From Streptomyces sp. YIM 130001 (GTDB lineage Bacteria; Actinomycetota; Actinomycetes; Streptomycetales; Streptomycetaceae): 64,000 nucleotides of DNA. A program made the translations under genes and the position numbers. The notes under the pieces are model-generated. The model saw nothing but the letters and a program-made list of their open reading frames with translations, was not told the DNA's origin and did no database searches. Shown here in pieces: positions 45,331-52,737 of this stretch; positions within the stretch are counted from its first letter, which is position 1, and every line of letters starts with the position of its first letter. The DNA is taken from assembly GCF_003574445.1 (NCBI RefSeq), contig NZ_KZ984548.1, forward strand, positions 485,013 through 549,012, written 5' to 3'.

Positions 45331-46110
45331 TCACCCGTGCCGGTAGGCCACCAGCGAGATCCCGACGTAGTGCACGACGAACGCGGCCAGCGTCAAGGAG
45401 TGGAACACCTCGTGGAACCCGAACCACCGGGGCGAGGGGTTGGGCCGCTTCATCCCGTAGATCACCCCGCCCGCGCTGTACAGCAGTCCGCCCACGATCA
45501 CGCAGACCAGGACCGCGATCCCGCCCGCCCGCATGAAGTCCGGCAGGAAGAACACCGCCGCCCAGCCCATCGCGATGTAGCACGGCGTGTAGAGCCAGCG
45601 CGGCGCCCCGACCCAGAACACGCGGAACGCGATGCCCGCCGCGGCCGCGATCCACACCGCCCACAGCAGGACCTGACCGGTGGAGTCGGGGAGCAGCAGC
45701 ATGGTCAGCGGTGTGTACGTGCCCGCGATGATCAGGAAGATGTTGGCGTGGTCCAGGCGGCGCAGTACGGCGTTGGCGCGCGGGCCCCAGTTGCCGCGGT
45801 GGTAGACGGCGCTCACTCCGAAGAGCAGGCAGGCGGTCAGGATGTAGATCGCGCAGGCGACCCGGGCCCGGGTGGAGTCGGCGAGGGCGGTGAGGACCAG
45901 CCCCGCGACGAGCACGGCCGGGAACATCCCGGCGTGCAGCCAGCCGCGCAGATGGGGCTTGACGGGCAGGATCGCCGCCGCCAGTCCGGTGTCGGCGTCG
46001 CGTTCGTCGCCCTGTCCGCCGCCCTCGGCGGAACCCTCTGCGGGATCTTCGGGGGAGTCCTGGGCGGGAATCAGGGCGCTCTCCCTCGCGTCGGGAGCGG
46101 AAGAGGTCAT
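45331..46110 (-). CDS. haemolysin III / PAQR-family membrane protein
   Basis: A 259-residue membrane protein with an acidic, Gly/Glu-rich N-terminal tail (residues 1-45) and seven hydrophobic helices. Family motifs: SAVYHRGNW (His in helix 2), RRLDHANIFLIIAGTYTP, and the C-terminal FGFHEVFHSLTLAAFVVHY, giving the three His of the PAQR metal site. Such proteins are thought to be metal-dependent ceramidase-like hydrolases or membrane-fluidity factors; the haemolysin name is historical. A 9-bp-arm palindrome ends nine bases before the start codon. Confidence 0.9.
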   Translation of the reverse strand: MTSSAPDARESALIPAQDSPEDPAEGSAEGGGQGDERDADTGLAAAILPVKPHLRGWLHAGMFPAVLVAGLVLTALADSTRARVACAIYILTACLLFGVSAVYHRGNWGPRANAVLRRLDHANIFLIIAGTYTPLTMLLLPDSTGQVLLWAVWIAAAAGIAFRVFWVGAPRWLYTPCYIAMGWAAVFFLPDFMRAGGIAVLVCVIVGGLLYSAGGVIYGMKRPNPSPRWFGFHEVFHSLTLAAFVVHYVGISLVAYRHG

Positions 46111-46119
46111 GGGGACATG

Positions 46120-46141
46120 CTACCTACGCCGCCGTAGGTAG
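46120..46141. promoter_or_regulatory. palindrome CTACCTACG-N4-CGTAGGTAG
   Basis: Perfect 9-bp arms immediately upstream of the haemolysin III-like ATG, covering the place where an SD would be expected. It looks like a TetR-type operator at the transcription start of a short-leader or leaderless mRNA. Confidence 0.6.
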
Positions 46142-46193
46142 AGCCGGTCGGTGGCCATGTTCACGTCGCCCTCGACCCTGCCCGCCACCGTCG

Positions 46194-46237
46194 CGTGACC
46201 ACGCTCACATGATCAGTGGTCACGCTCACGTGTGAGC
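46194..46237. promoter_or_regulatory. nested GTGA/TCAC inverted repeats upstream of pckG
   Basis: CGTGACCAC (46194-46202) pairs with GTGGTCACG (46216-46224) and adjoins the palindrome GCTCAC-GT-GTGAGC (46224-46237). ACGCTCAC is repeated at 46201 and 46222. The cluster lies 154 bases before the pckG start. Confidence 0.5.
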
Positions 46238-46390
46238 TCCTCTGGACATATGGGCGACTTCGTCGGAGGATCAAATGAGTGCGGTCGGCACCGGATGAGC
46301 GCCAAAGGTAGACCGAGTGAAGCGTCCGGGTCGCGGCCCCCACGGGGCATACATCTCCATACCCTCATAAGCCTCACTAAAGGAGCGATC

Positions 46391-48226
46391 GTGGCGCGCG
46401 ATATCGCGGCTCCCTCCACTGTCCCGACCGACCACAGGGAACTCATCACCTGGGTCGACGAGATCGCCGAACTCACCCAGCCGGACCGGGTGGTCTGGTG
46501 CGACGGCTCCGAAGCGGAGTACGAGCGCCTGGCCGAAGAACTGGTGGCCAAGGGCACCTTCAAGAAGCTCGACCCGATCCTGCGCCCGCACTCGTACTAC
46601 GCGGCCTCGGACCCGAGCGACGTCGCCCGCGTGGAGGACCGCACCTTCATCTGCTCCGCCAAGGAGGAGGACGCGGGTCCGACGAACCACTGGAAGGACC
46701 CCGCCGCGATGCGGGAGATCTTCTCCGGCGACAAGGGCGTCTTCCGCGGCTCGATGAAGGGCCGCACGATGTACGTCGTGCCCTTCTGCATGGGCCCGGT
46801 CGGCTCTCCGCTGTCCGCCATCGGGGTGGAGATCACCGACTCCGCGTACGTCGCCGTCTCCATGCGCACCATGACCCGCATGGGGCAGCAGGTCCTCGAC
46901 GAGCTCGGTGACGACGGCTTCTTCGTCAAGGCCGTCCACTCGGTCGGCGCACCGCTCGCCGACGGCGAGGCGGACGTCCCGTGGCCGTGCAGCTCCACCA
47001 AGTACATCTCGCACTTCCCCGAGGACCGCGAGATCTGGTCCTACGGCTCCGGCTACGGCGGCAACGCCCTGCTCGGCAAGAAGTGCTACGCCCTGCGCAT
47101 CGCCTCCGTCATGGCCCGCGACGAGGGCTGGCTCGCGGAGCACATGCTGATCCTCAAGCTGACGCCCCCGGAAGGGGAGTCCAAGTACGTGGCGGCCGCC
47201 TTCCCCTCCGCCTGCGGCAAGACGAACCTCGCCATGCTGGAGCCGACGATCTCCGGCTGGACGGTCGAGACGATCGGCGACGACATCGCCTGGATGCGCT
47301 TCGGCGAGGACGGCCGGCTGCGCGCCATCAACCCGGAGGCCGGCTTCTTCGGCGTCGCCCCCGGCACCGGCGAGCACACCAACGCCAACGCCATGAAGAC
47401 CCTCTGGGGCAACTCGGTCTTCACCAACGTCGCGCTCACCGACGACGGCGACGTCTGGTGGGAGGGCATGACCGAGGGGACCCCGGCCCACCTCACGGAC
47501 TGGAAGGGCAACGACTGGACGCCCGAGTCGGGCACCCCGGCCGCCCACCCCAACGCCCGCTTCACCACCCCCGCCGCGCAGTGCCCGATCATCGCGCCGG
47601 AGTGGGAGGACCCGAAGGGCGTGCCGATCTCGGCGATCCTCTTCGGTGGCCGCCGCGCCTCCGCCGTCCCCCTGGTCACCGAGTCCTTCGACTGGAACCA
47701 CGGCGTCTTCCTCGGCGCCAACGTGGCCTCCGAGAAGACCGCCGCGGCCGAGGGCAAGGTCGGCGAGCTGCGCCGCGACCCGTTCGCGATGCTGCCGTTC
47801 TGCGGCTACAACATGGGCGACTACATGGCCCACTGGATCAAGGTCGGCCAGGACGCGATCGCCCGCGGCGACGGCGAGAAGCTGCCGAAGATCTACTACG
47901 TGAACTGGTTCCGCAAGAACGACGAGGGCAAGTTCGTCTGGCCCGGCTTCGGTGAGAACGGCCGCGTACTGAAGTGGATCGTCGAGCGGCTGGACGGCCG
48001 CGCGGAAGGCGTCCACACGGCCATCGGCGTACTGCCGACGAAGGACTCCCTGGACACCTCGGGTCTCGAACTCACCGACGGCGAGCTCGACTTCCTCCTC
48101 ACGGTCGACAAGGAGGTCTGGCGCGACGAGGCCTCCCTGGTCCCCGAACACCTCAACACCTTCGGAGACCACACCCCCCGCGAGCTGTGGGACGAGTACA
48201 GGTCGCTGGTGCGGCGCCTGGGCTAG
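46391..48226 (+). CDS. pckG: phosphoenolpyruvate carboxykinase (GTP)
   Basis: Converts oxaloacetate plus GTP to PEP, the entry step of gluconeogenesis. The 611-residue length fits the GTP-dependent family. Substrate and P-loop region: [15 protein letters not shown] with the catalytic Cys (ACGKTN), the Mn site [24 protein letters not shown], the GTP-site Phe region [15 protein letters not shown], and the [19 protein letters not shown] block. GTG at 46391 is preceded by AAAGGAG. Monocistronic, with a terminator shared with the convergent gene. Operator-like repeats upstream suggest carbon control. Confidence 0.96.
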   Translation: MARDIAAPSTVPTDHRELITWVDEIAELTQPDRVVWCDGSEAEYERLAEELVAKGTFKKLDPILRPHSYYAASDPSDVARVEDRTFICSAKEEDAGPTNHWKDPAAMREIFSGDKGVFRGSMKGRTMYVVPFCMGPVGSPLSAIGVEITDSAYVAVSMRTMTRMGQQVLDELGDDGFFVKAVHSVGAPLADGEADVPWPCSSTKYISHFPEDREIWSYGSGYGGNALLGKKCYALRIASVMARDEGWLAEHMLILKLTPPEGESKYVAAAFPSACGKTNLAMLEPTISGWTVETIGDDIAWMRFGEDGRLRAINPEAGFFGVAPGTGEHTNANAMKTLWGNSVFTNVALTDDGDVWWEGMTEGTPAHLTDWKGNDWTPESGTPAAHPNARFTTPAAQCPIIAPEWEDPKGVPISAILFGGRRASAVPLVTESFDWNHGVFLGANVASEKTAAAEGKVGELRRDPFAMLPFCGYNMGDYMAHWIKVGQDAIARGDGEKLPKIYYVNWFRKNDEGKFVWPGFGENGRVLKWIVERLDGRAEGVHTAIGVLPTKDSLDTSGLELTDGELDFLLTVDKEVWRDEASLVPEHLNTFGDHTPRELWDEYRSLVRRLG

Positions 48227-48234
48227 CACGCTCG

Positions 48235-48270
48235 GCGCCGGACGGGCTTCGCACGAGGCCCGTCCGGCGC
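48235..48270. terminator. bidirectional terminator hairpin
   Basis: A perfect 13-bp inverted repeat (GCGCCGGACGGGC, 10-base loop) between convergent pckG and the SCO4983-like gene. Confidence 0.75.
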
Positions 48271-48284
48271 TCGAGGATCATTCG

Positions 48285-48737
48285 TTACGCGGACGCCAGC
48301 TCGGCGGCGGAGGCTGCCACGGCCGCCTCGTGCGCGTCCATGCGCTGCGCCGCGAGAATCGCGCTGGTCGTGTCCGCACGGGACGCCGCCACGACCAGAG
48401 CGCGCCCGGCGAGCGCATGCGCTCGCCGGTGCAACGCGGCCGGCGCCGGATCGTGCGTCCCCGCGGCGGCGCCGCGGGCCGGTACCTCGCCTCGGATGCG
48501 GGAGATCTGCGCGACCAGCCGCTCGGCCGCGGCGTCGAGCTCATCCCGCCCCTCGGGCGCGGACCGTGCCCGGAGTTCGTCCGTGACGGCGAGCAGCGCC
48601 GCGAGGTGGCCCGCGAGCTGGATGTCCAGCTCCTCCGCTCGGCTGCGGTGCGGGAAATCGGTCCCCTCGGCTTCGTCGGCCGGCCATCGTGCGGACGAGA
48701 CGGACCGCCGGGCCTGGGTGCGGATCGGTTCGTACAT
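48285..48737 (-). CDS. SCO4983-like conserved Streptomyces protein
   Basis: A 150-residue, almost entirely helical, Ala/Arg-rich protein with no membrane segment. FPHRSRAEELDIQLAGHLAALLAVTDELR and the C-terminal AHALAGRALVVAASRADTTSAILAAQRMDAHEAA, in blocks, match from memory a family annotated after SCO4983. Function unknown; cytosolic. The region upstream (48777-48791) has a 7-1-7 inverted motif in an AT-rich patch that could be a promoter element. Confidence 0.7.
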   Translation of the reverse strand: MYEPIRTQARRSVSSARWPADEAEGTDFPHRSRAEELDIQLAGHLAALLAVTDELRARSAPEGRDELDAAAERLVAQISRIRGEVPARGAAAGTHDPAPAALHRRAHALAGRALVVAASRADTTSAILAAQRMDAHEAAVAASAAELASA

Positions 48738-48964
48738 GGTGGATGGCCTCCTGGAGTATCAGGACCCCATCCTACATTGGATTAAGTCTAAATTCGCTGC
48801 CTCCGGGTCCGAGGGCCCGTCGAGCGGTCAAGGGCCTTGCCGCCGCGCCGAGTTCACGACCGGACCCTTCCCTCGGGCCCGCGTGTGCCCTACGTTTCCG
48901 GGCGTAAGAAATCGATTTCACGCGCCCCGCTCCGCCGGGCCACCACCGCGTCCCAGGAGGCACA

Positions 48965-50080
48965 GTGCACAGATCGTCAAGGTCTCAGCCCGACTCCGGC
49001 CGACCCAGCAGGCGAGCTCTGCTGCGCACCTCGGCCGGCGCCGCCCTGGGGTTGGCCGGCCTCGGCGCGGCAGCCGCCCCGGCCGCCGCCGGCCCCACGG
49101 CGCCGGCGGCCCCGCGCGCCATCACCGGCACCAAGATCCGCAACCTCACCGGCCCCGCGGAGACCGGACGCTTCGCGGCCCCGTGGACCGACCTGGGCAT
49201 CCCCGTGAAATGCCCGGACGGCAGCCTGCTGCACATCTGCGGAGACACCTTCGACGGAGGCGGCGTCGGCGGCCCCGACTGGCGTTCCCCGGTCGGCCTG
49301 CGCTCCTCCGGCAGCGACCTGGACAACCTGGTCATCGACGGAAGTGTGGGCGGCGACCACGCGGTCGGCCTGGTGCCCGAGGGCCACGAGGGCGGCACCA
49401 CCGCCATCCCCTCGGACGTGTTCACCATCGGCGACACCATGTACATGCACCTGATGCGCGGGGTGATCTACCAGACCCACCACTCCGACTTCTGGCGGTC
49501 CACGGACAACGGCGAGACCTGGGAGTACCTGTGCCAGTGGCCGGGCGACGCGCTCGGCGGCCAGTTCCAGCAGAAGACGTACGCCGTGGCCGACGACGGC
49601 TGGGCCTACGTGTACTCCACGGTGTTCAACCGCGAGACCGTCTCGGGCCTGCTGCTGCACCGGGTCCGCCACGAACAGGTCGGCGACCCGGCCGCGTACG
49701 AACCCTGGGGCTTCGACGGCGGATGGGCCTGGGGCAACGCGGCGACCACCGTCTCCGGCGCGCGGCGCTGGGGCGAGATCAGTCTGCGGGCGATGGGCGG
49801 CCGGTACGCCTTCACGTATCTGCACCACCAGCCCGACGAGATCGCCATCCGCGCGCAGGTCTTCGACCTGCCGACCTCCGACCTCTTCCAGACCCCGGAG
49901 CAGAACCTGATCCTGCCCACGGTGCCCGGCGGCGAGGGCGGCAACCTGGTGGCCCATCCCTACGGCGGCTGGGTCTACCCCGGCTCCACCTTCGACGACT
50001 TCCACATCGCGGTCAGCCAGTGGTACGACGACCAGAACTACCGCGTCATGCAGTACCGCATCGACGGCCTCGCCGTCTGA
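48965..50080 (+). CDS. Tat-exported DUF4185 protein
   Basis: A 371-residue secreted protein. The twin-arginine signal is SRRALLRTSAGAALGLAGLG with cleavage near PAAAG. The mature part is a five-bladed-propeller-like DUF4185 domain (WTDLGIPVKCPDGSLLHICGDTF, FWRSTDNGETWEYL, HPYGGWVYPGSTFDDFHIAVSQW), related in pattern to glycoside-binding or sialidase-like propellers. Enzymatic activity is not established. GTG start at 48965 after AGGAGG. Convergent with the aminotransferase gene. Confidence 0.85.
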   Translation: MHRSSRSQPDSGRPSRRALLRTSAGAALGLAGLGAAAAPAAAGPTAPAAPRAITGTKIRNLTGPAETGRFAAPWTDLGIPVKCPDGSLLHICGDTFDGGGVGGPDWRSPVGLRSSGSDLDNLVIDGSVGGDHAVGLVPEGHEGGTTAIPSDVFTIGDTMYMHLMRGVIYQTHHSDFWRSTDNGETWEYLCQWPGDALGGQFQQKTYAVADDGWAYVYSTVFNRETVSGLLLHRVRHEQVGDPAAYEPWGFDGGWAWGNAATTVSGARRWGEISLRAMGGRYAFTYLHHQPDEIAIRAQVFDLPTSDLFQTPEQNLILPTVPGGEGGNLVAHPYGGWVYPGSTFDDFHIAVSQWYDDQNYRVMQYRIDGLAV

Positions 50081-50081
50081 G

Positions 50082-50123
50082 CGCGGGGCCGGACCGGCGG
50101 CATGCCCCCGGTCCGGCCCCGCG
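50082..50123. terminator. bidirectional terminator hairpin
   Basis: A perfect 16-bp inverted repeat (CGCGGGGCCGGACCGG, 10-base loop) between the DUF4185 and aminotransferase genes. Confidence 0.85.
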
Positions 50124-50129
50124 TCACGG

Positions 50130-51341
50130 CTACGGCTGGCTGTACCCGTCGAGGAACGTCCCCATCCGGGTCACCGCATCGCGCAGGTCGTCCTCCGTGG
50201 GGAGCGTGACGACGCGGAAGTGATCCGGCTCCGGCCAGTTGAACCCGGTGCCCTGCACGACCATGATCTTCTCCGCGCGGAGCAGGTCGAGGACCATCTG
50301 CCGGTCGTCCTTGATCTTGAAGACCTTCGGGTCGAGCCGCGGGAAGAGGTAGAGCGCGCCCTTCGGCTTCACGCACGTGACACCCGGGATCTGGGTCAGC
50401 AGGTCGTACGCCGCGTCGCGCTGTTCCAGGAGTCGGCCGCCCGGCAGGAGCAGATCGTCGATCGACTGGCGTCCGGTGAGGGCGGCGACGACGCCGTGCT
50501 GGGCCGGCATGTTGGCGCACAGTCGCATGTTGGCGAGGGTCGTGAGGCCTTCGAGATACGACTCGGCGTGGGCGCGGGGGCCGGAGACGACCATCCAGCC
50601 GGACCGGTAACCCGCCACCCGGTACGCCTTCGACATGCCGTTGAAGGTGAGGGTGAGCAGGTCGGGGGCGATGGTCGCGGTCGGGGTGTGGGTGGCGCCG
50701 TCGTAGAGGATCTTGTCGTAGATCTCGTCGGAGCAGACCAGGAGGTTGTGGCGGCGGGCGATGTCGGTGAGGCCGCGCAGCATCTCGTCGCTGTAGACGG
50801 CGCCGGTCGGGTTGTTCGGGTTGATGATCACCAGGGCCTTGGTGCGGTCGGTGATCTTCCGTTCGACGTCGGCGAGGTCCGGCATCCAGTCGGACTGCTC
50901 GTCGCAGCGGTAGTGCACGGCCGTGCCGCCGGACAGGGAGATGGCCGCGGTCCACAGCGGATAGTCGGGGGCCGGTACGAGGACCTCGTCGCCGTCGTCG
51001 AGCAGGCCCTGCATGGCCATCACGATCAGCTCGGATACGCCGTTGCCCATGAAGACGTTCTCGACGTCCGACTCCACGCCGAGGGTCTGGTAGTGCATGA
51101 CGACCGCGCGGCGGGCGGCGAGCAGACCCTTCGCGTCGCCGTATCCGTGGGCGGTGCCCACGTTGCGGAGCACGTCCTCGAGGATCTCCGGGGGGCACTC
51201 GAAGCCGAAGGCCGCGGGGTTGCCGGTGTTGAGCTTGAGGATGCGGTGACCTGCTGCTTCGAGCCGCATCGCCTCCTCGAGCACCGGACCCCGGATTTCG
51301 TAACAGACGTTGGCGAGCTTCGTCGACTGGATCAGCTGCAT
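50130..51341 (-). CDS. PLP-dependent aminotransferase, AlaA/AlaT type
   Basis: A 403-residue class I aminotransferase interconverting an amino acid (probably alanine/glutamate) and its keto acid. The PLP lysine is in FNGMSKAYRVAGYRSGW; NPNNPTGAVYS supplies the pyridine-ring Asn, CSDEIYDKILYD the Asp/Tyr pair, and the C-terminal DHFRVVTLP the carboxylate Arg. The N-terminal STKLANVCYEIRGPVLEEAMRLEAAGHRILKLNTGNPAAFGF, in blocks, is characteristic of bacterial alanine aminotransferases (AlaA/YfbQ). Confidence 0.9.
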   Translation of the reverse strand: MQLIQSTKLANVCYEIRGPVLEEAMRLEAAGHRILKLNTGNPAAFGFECPPEILEDVLRNVGTAHGYGDAKGLLAARRAVVMHYQTLGVESDVENVFMGNGVSELIVMAMQGLLDDGDEVLVPAPDYPLWTAAISLSGGTAVHYRCDEQSDWMPDLADVERKITDRTKALVIINPNNPTGAVYSDEMLRGLTDIARRHNLLVCSDEIYDKILYDGATHTPTATIAPDLLTLTFNGMSKAYRVAGYRSGWMVVSGPRAHAESYLEGLTTLANMRLCANMPAQHGVVAALTGRQSIDDLLLPGGRLLEQRDAAYDLLTQIPGVTCVKPKGALYLFPRLDPKVFKIKDDRQMVLDLLRAEKIMVVQGTGFNWPEPDHFRVVTLPTEDDLRDAVTRMGTFLDGYSQP

Positions 51342-51526
51342 GGGGCAACTTTACGAGCGTGTTTCGCGCCCGCGCGCAGCATTTACGGCCGGGTGGGGGT
51401 GCGGCCTGCGCGGTCCCGACCGGGCGCCCTTTCATCGCAAGGGAGCGACAGCGGGCGGACGCCCAATACCCGGCCCGGGCGGCGGCGCGGGCTTTGATGT
51501 GGCGGGGGGCGAGGCGAGGGGAGTGA

Positions 51527-51561
51527 GGTGTGCCACCCAGGTGGGGGGGGGGCGGCACACC
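51527..51561 (-). terminator. hairpin with G10 tract after the toxin gene
   Basis: GGTGTGCC/GGCACACC arms (8 bp) enclose an inner CCACC/GGTGG stem and a run of ten Gs (51543-51552). It lies just after the RelE-type toxin stop. Confidence 0.6.
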
Positions 51562-51569
51562 AAGGTTGT

Positions 51570-51821
51570 TCAAGGCCTCGCGAGGCCAACGTGCTCGATG
51601 CGGATGGCCCTGTCCGCGTCGTCGACGTGATACAGCACCCGCCGATGTCCGCGCCGAAGGCGCCGGTACTCGATGCCCCACGCCTGCGAGCCGGCGACGC
51701 TCGGGCCTTCGGTGAGTGTGTCGATCACGGCGACCAATTCCCGGACGCCGGCTGGATCTTCCTTCAGGAAACCGGCCATTTCGTTGAGGGCTTCTGGTTC
51801 CACGGTTACGCGCCAGGTCAC
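51570..51821 (-). CDS. RelE/ParE-type toxin
   Basis: An 83-residue toxin of the RelE fold: TWRVTVEPEALNEMAGFL at the start, GSQAWGIEYRRLRRGHRRVLYHVDD (basic, with the Arg/His/Tyr residues used for ribosome-bound mRNA cleavage) and an AIRIEHVGLARP end. It should inhibit translation when free. Its start overlaps the antitoxin stop by 4 bases (GTGA type), the normal antitoxin-first order. ParE-like gyrase poisoning is a less likely alternative. Confidence 0.88.
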   Translation of the reverse strand: MTWRVTVEPEALNEMAGFLKEDPAGVRELVAVIDTLTEGPSVAGSQAWGIEYRRLRRGHRRVLYHVDDADRAIRIEHVGLARP

Positions 51822-52096
51822 AGTCGGGTTGCTTCCTCGCTCTGTCCGGCTGCGTCGAGGAGGGTCTGGCGAACCTCATCCCAGGGGATTGGGGTCTCGT
51901 GCTCACCACGAGCCCGTTTCAACTCGAGCCGCGCCAGGGCCAACGCGTCCTCCATGTCCTCCAGTTCGGCGGGGGAGATGAGGACCGCGGCCGGCACGCC
52001 TCGGTCGGTGAGGGTGATGTGCTCGTGCTGGGCGGCCCTGCGGGCGAGCTCGCCGAGCTTGCCGCGGGCTTCCACGATCGAGTAGGTCGAGGTCAT
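51818..52096 (-). CDS. Phd/YefM-type antitoxin
   Basis: A 92-residue antitoxin. The Phd N-terminal DNA-binding fold is recognisable: TYSIVEARGKLGELARRAAQHEHITLTDRGVPAAVLISPAELEDME, in blocks. The C-terminal acidic tail (EVRQTLLDAAGQSEEATRL) would wrap and neutralise the toxin. It also represses its own promoter, where two overlapping palindromes lie (52101-52127). Confidence 0.9.
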   Translation of the reverse strand: MTSTYSIVEARGKLGELARRAAQHEHITLTDRGVPAAVLISPAELEDMEDALALARLELKRARGEHETPIPWDEVRQTLLDAAGQSEEATRL

Positions 52097-52100
52097 CCAT

Positions 52101-52127
52101 GGAACTGTGCAGTTCCACGTATGTGGA
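52101..52127. promoter_or_regulatory. overlapping palindromes at the toxin-antitoxin promoter
   Basis: GGAACTG-TG-CAGTTCC (52101-52116) and TCCAC-N4-GTGGA (52114-52127) are both perfect and lie directly upstream of the antitoxin start. This fits autoregulation by the toxin-antitoxin complex. Confidence 0.65.
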
Positions 52128-52198
52128 GTGTACTGAGGAAGCGGAAATGCTTCGTTCGTGTACTCCGGGATTGAGGGTCGGCGTCGTGCGCCTCACCG

Positions 52199-52705
52199 TC
52201 AGTCGAGGGTGCCCCCCAGGTGACCCTCGAGGAGGAGGAGCAGGTCGCCGAGTGAGTCGGCGAGTTGGTCGCGGTGGGCCGGGGTGAGGCCGGAGAGGAG
52301 GGACTCCTCGTAGGTCAGTTGCTCGGGCAGGATGCGGTCGATGAGTTCGAGGCCCTCGGCGGTGAGGGAGAGGTGGGCGACCCGGCGGTCGCGGGCGTCG
52401 GGGCGGCGGGCGACCAGGCCGCGGAGCTCCAGTTGCCGCAGTCGTTTGGTGACCGCGGCGCCGGAGGCGAACGTCTCCCGGGCGAGCCGGCTCGGTGTCA
52501 GCTCGCGGTCCTCGCGGCGCAGCGTGCCGAGGATGTCGAACTCGGGCCGGGTCAGGCCCTCGCGCCGCAGCGGCGCGTCCGCGGCCTGCTGCAGCAGCGC
52601 GGAGCAGCGGTTGAGCCGCCCGATCACCGCCATCGGGGCGGTGCCGAGATCCGGCCGTACCTGCTGCCACTGCCGCAGCACGCGGGCGACGGTGTCCTCG
52701 GCCAT
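52199..52705 (-). CDS. MarR-family transcriptional regulator
   Basis: A 168-residue winged-helix protein: GLTRPEFDILGTLRREDRELTPSRLARETFASGAAVTKRLRQLELRGLVARRPDARDRRVAHLSLT, in blocks, gives the HTH and DxRD wing of MarR. It lies 32 bases after the FUSC-type transporter gene on the same strand, so the two probably form an operon. It may bind the AACACCT palindrome upstream of that gene. Confidence 0.9.
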   Translation of the reverse strand: MAEDTVARVLRQWQQVRPDLGTAPMAVIGRLNRCSALLQQAADAPLRREGLTRPEFDILGTLRREDRELTPSRLARETFASGAAVTKRLRQLELRGLVARRPDARDRRVAHLSLTAEGLELIDRILPEQLTYEESLLSGLTPAHRDQLADSLGDLLLLLEGHLGGTLD

Positions 52706-52737
52706 CGGGCCAGTCCTCTCCTCGGCTTCCGCGAGCC

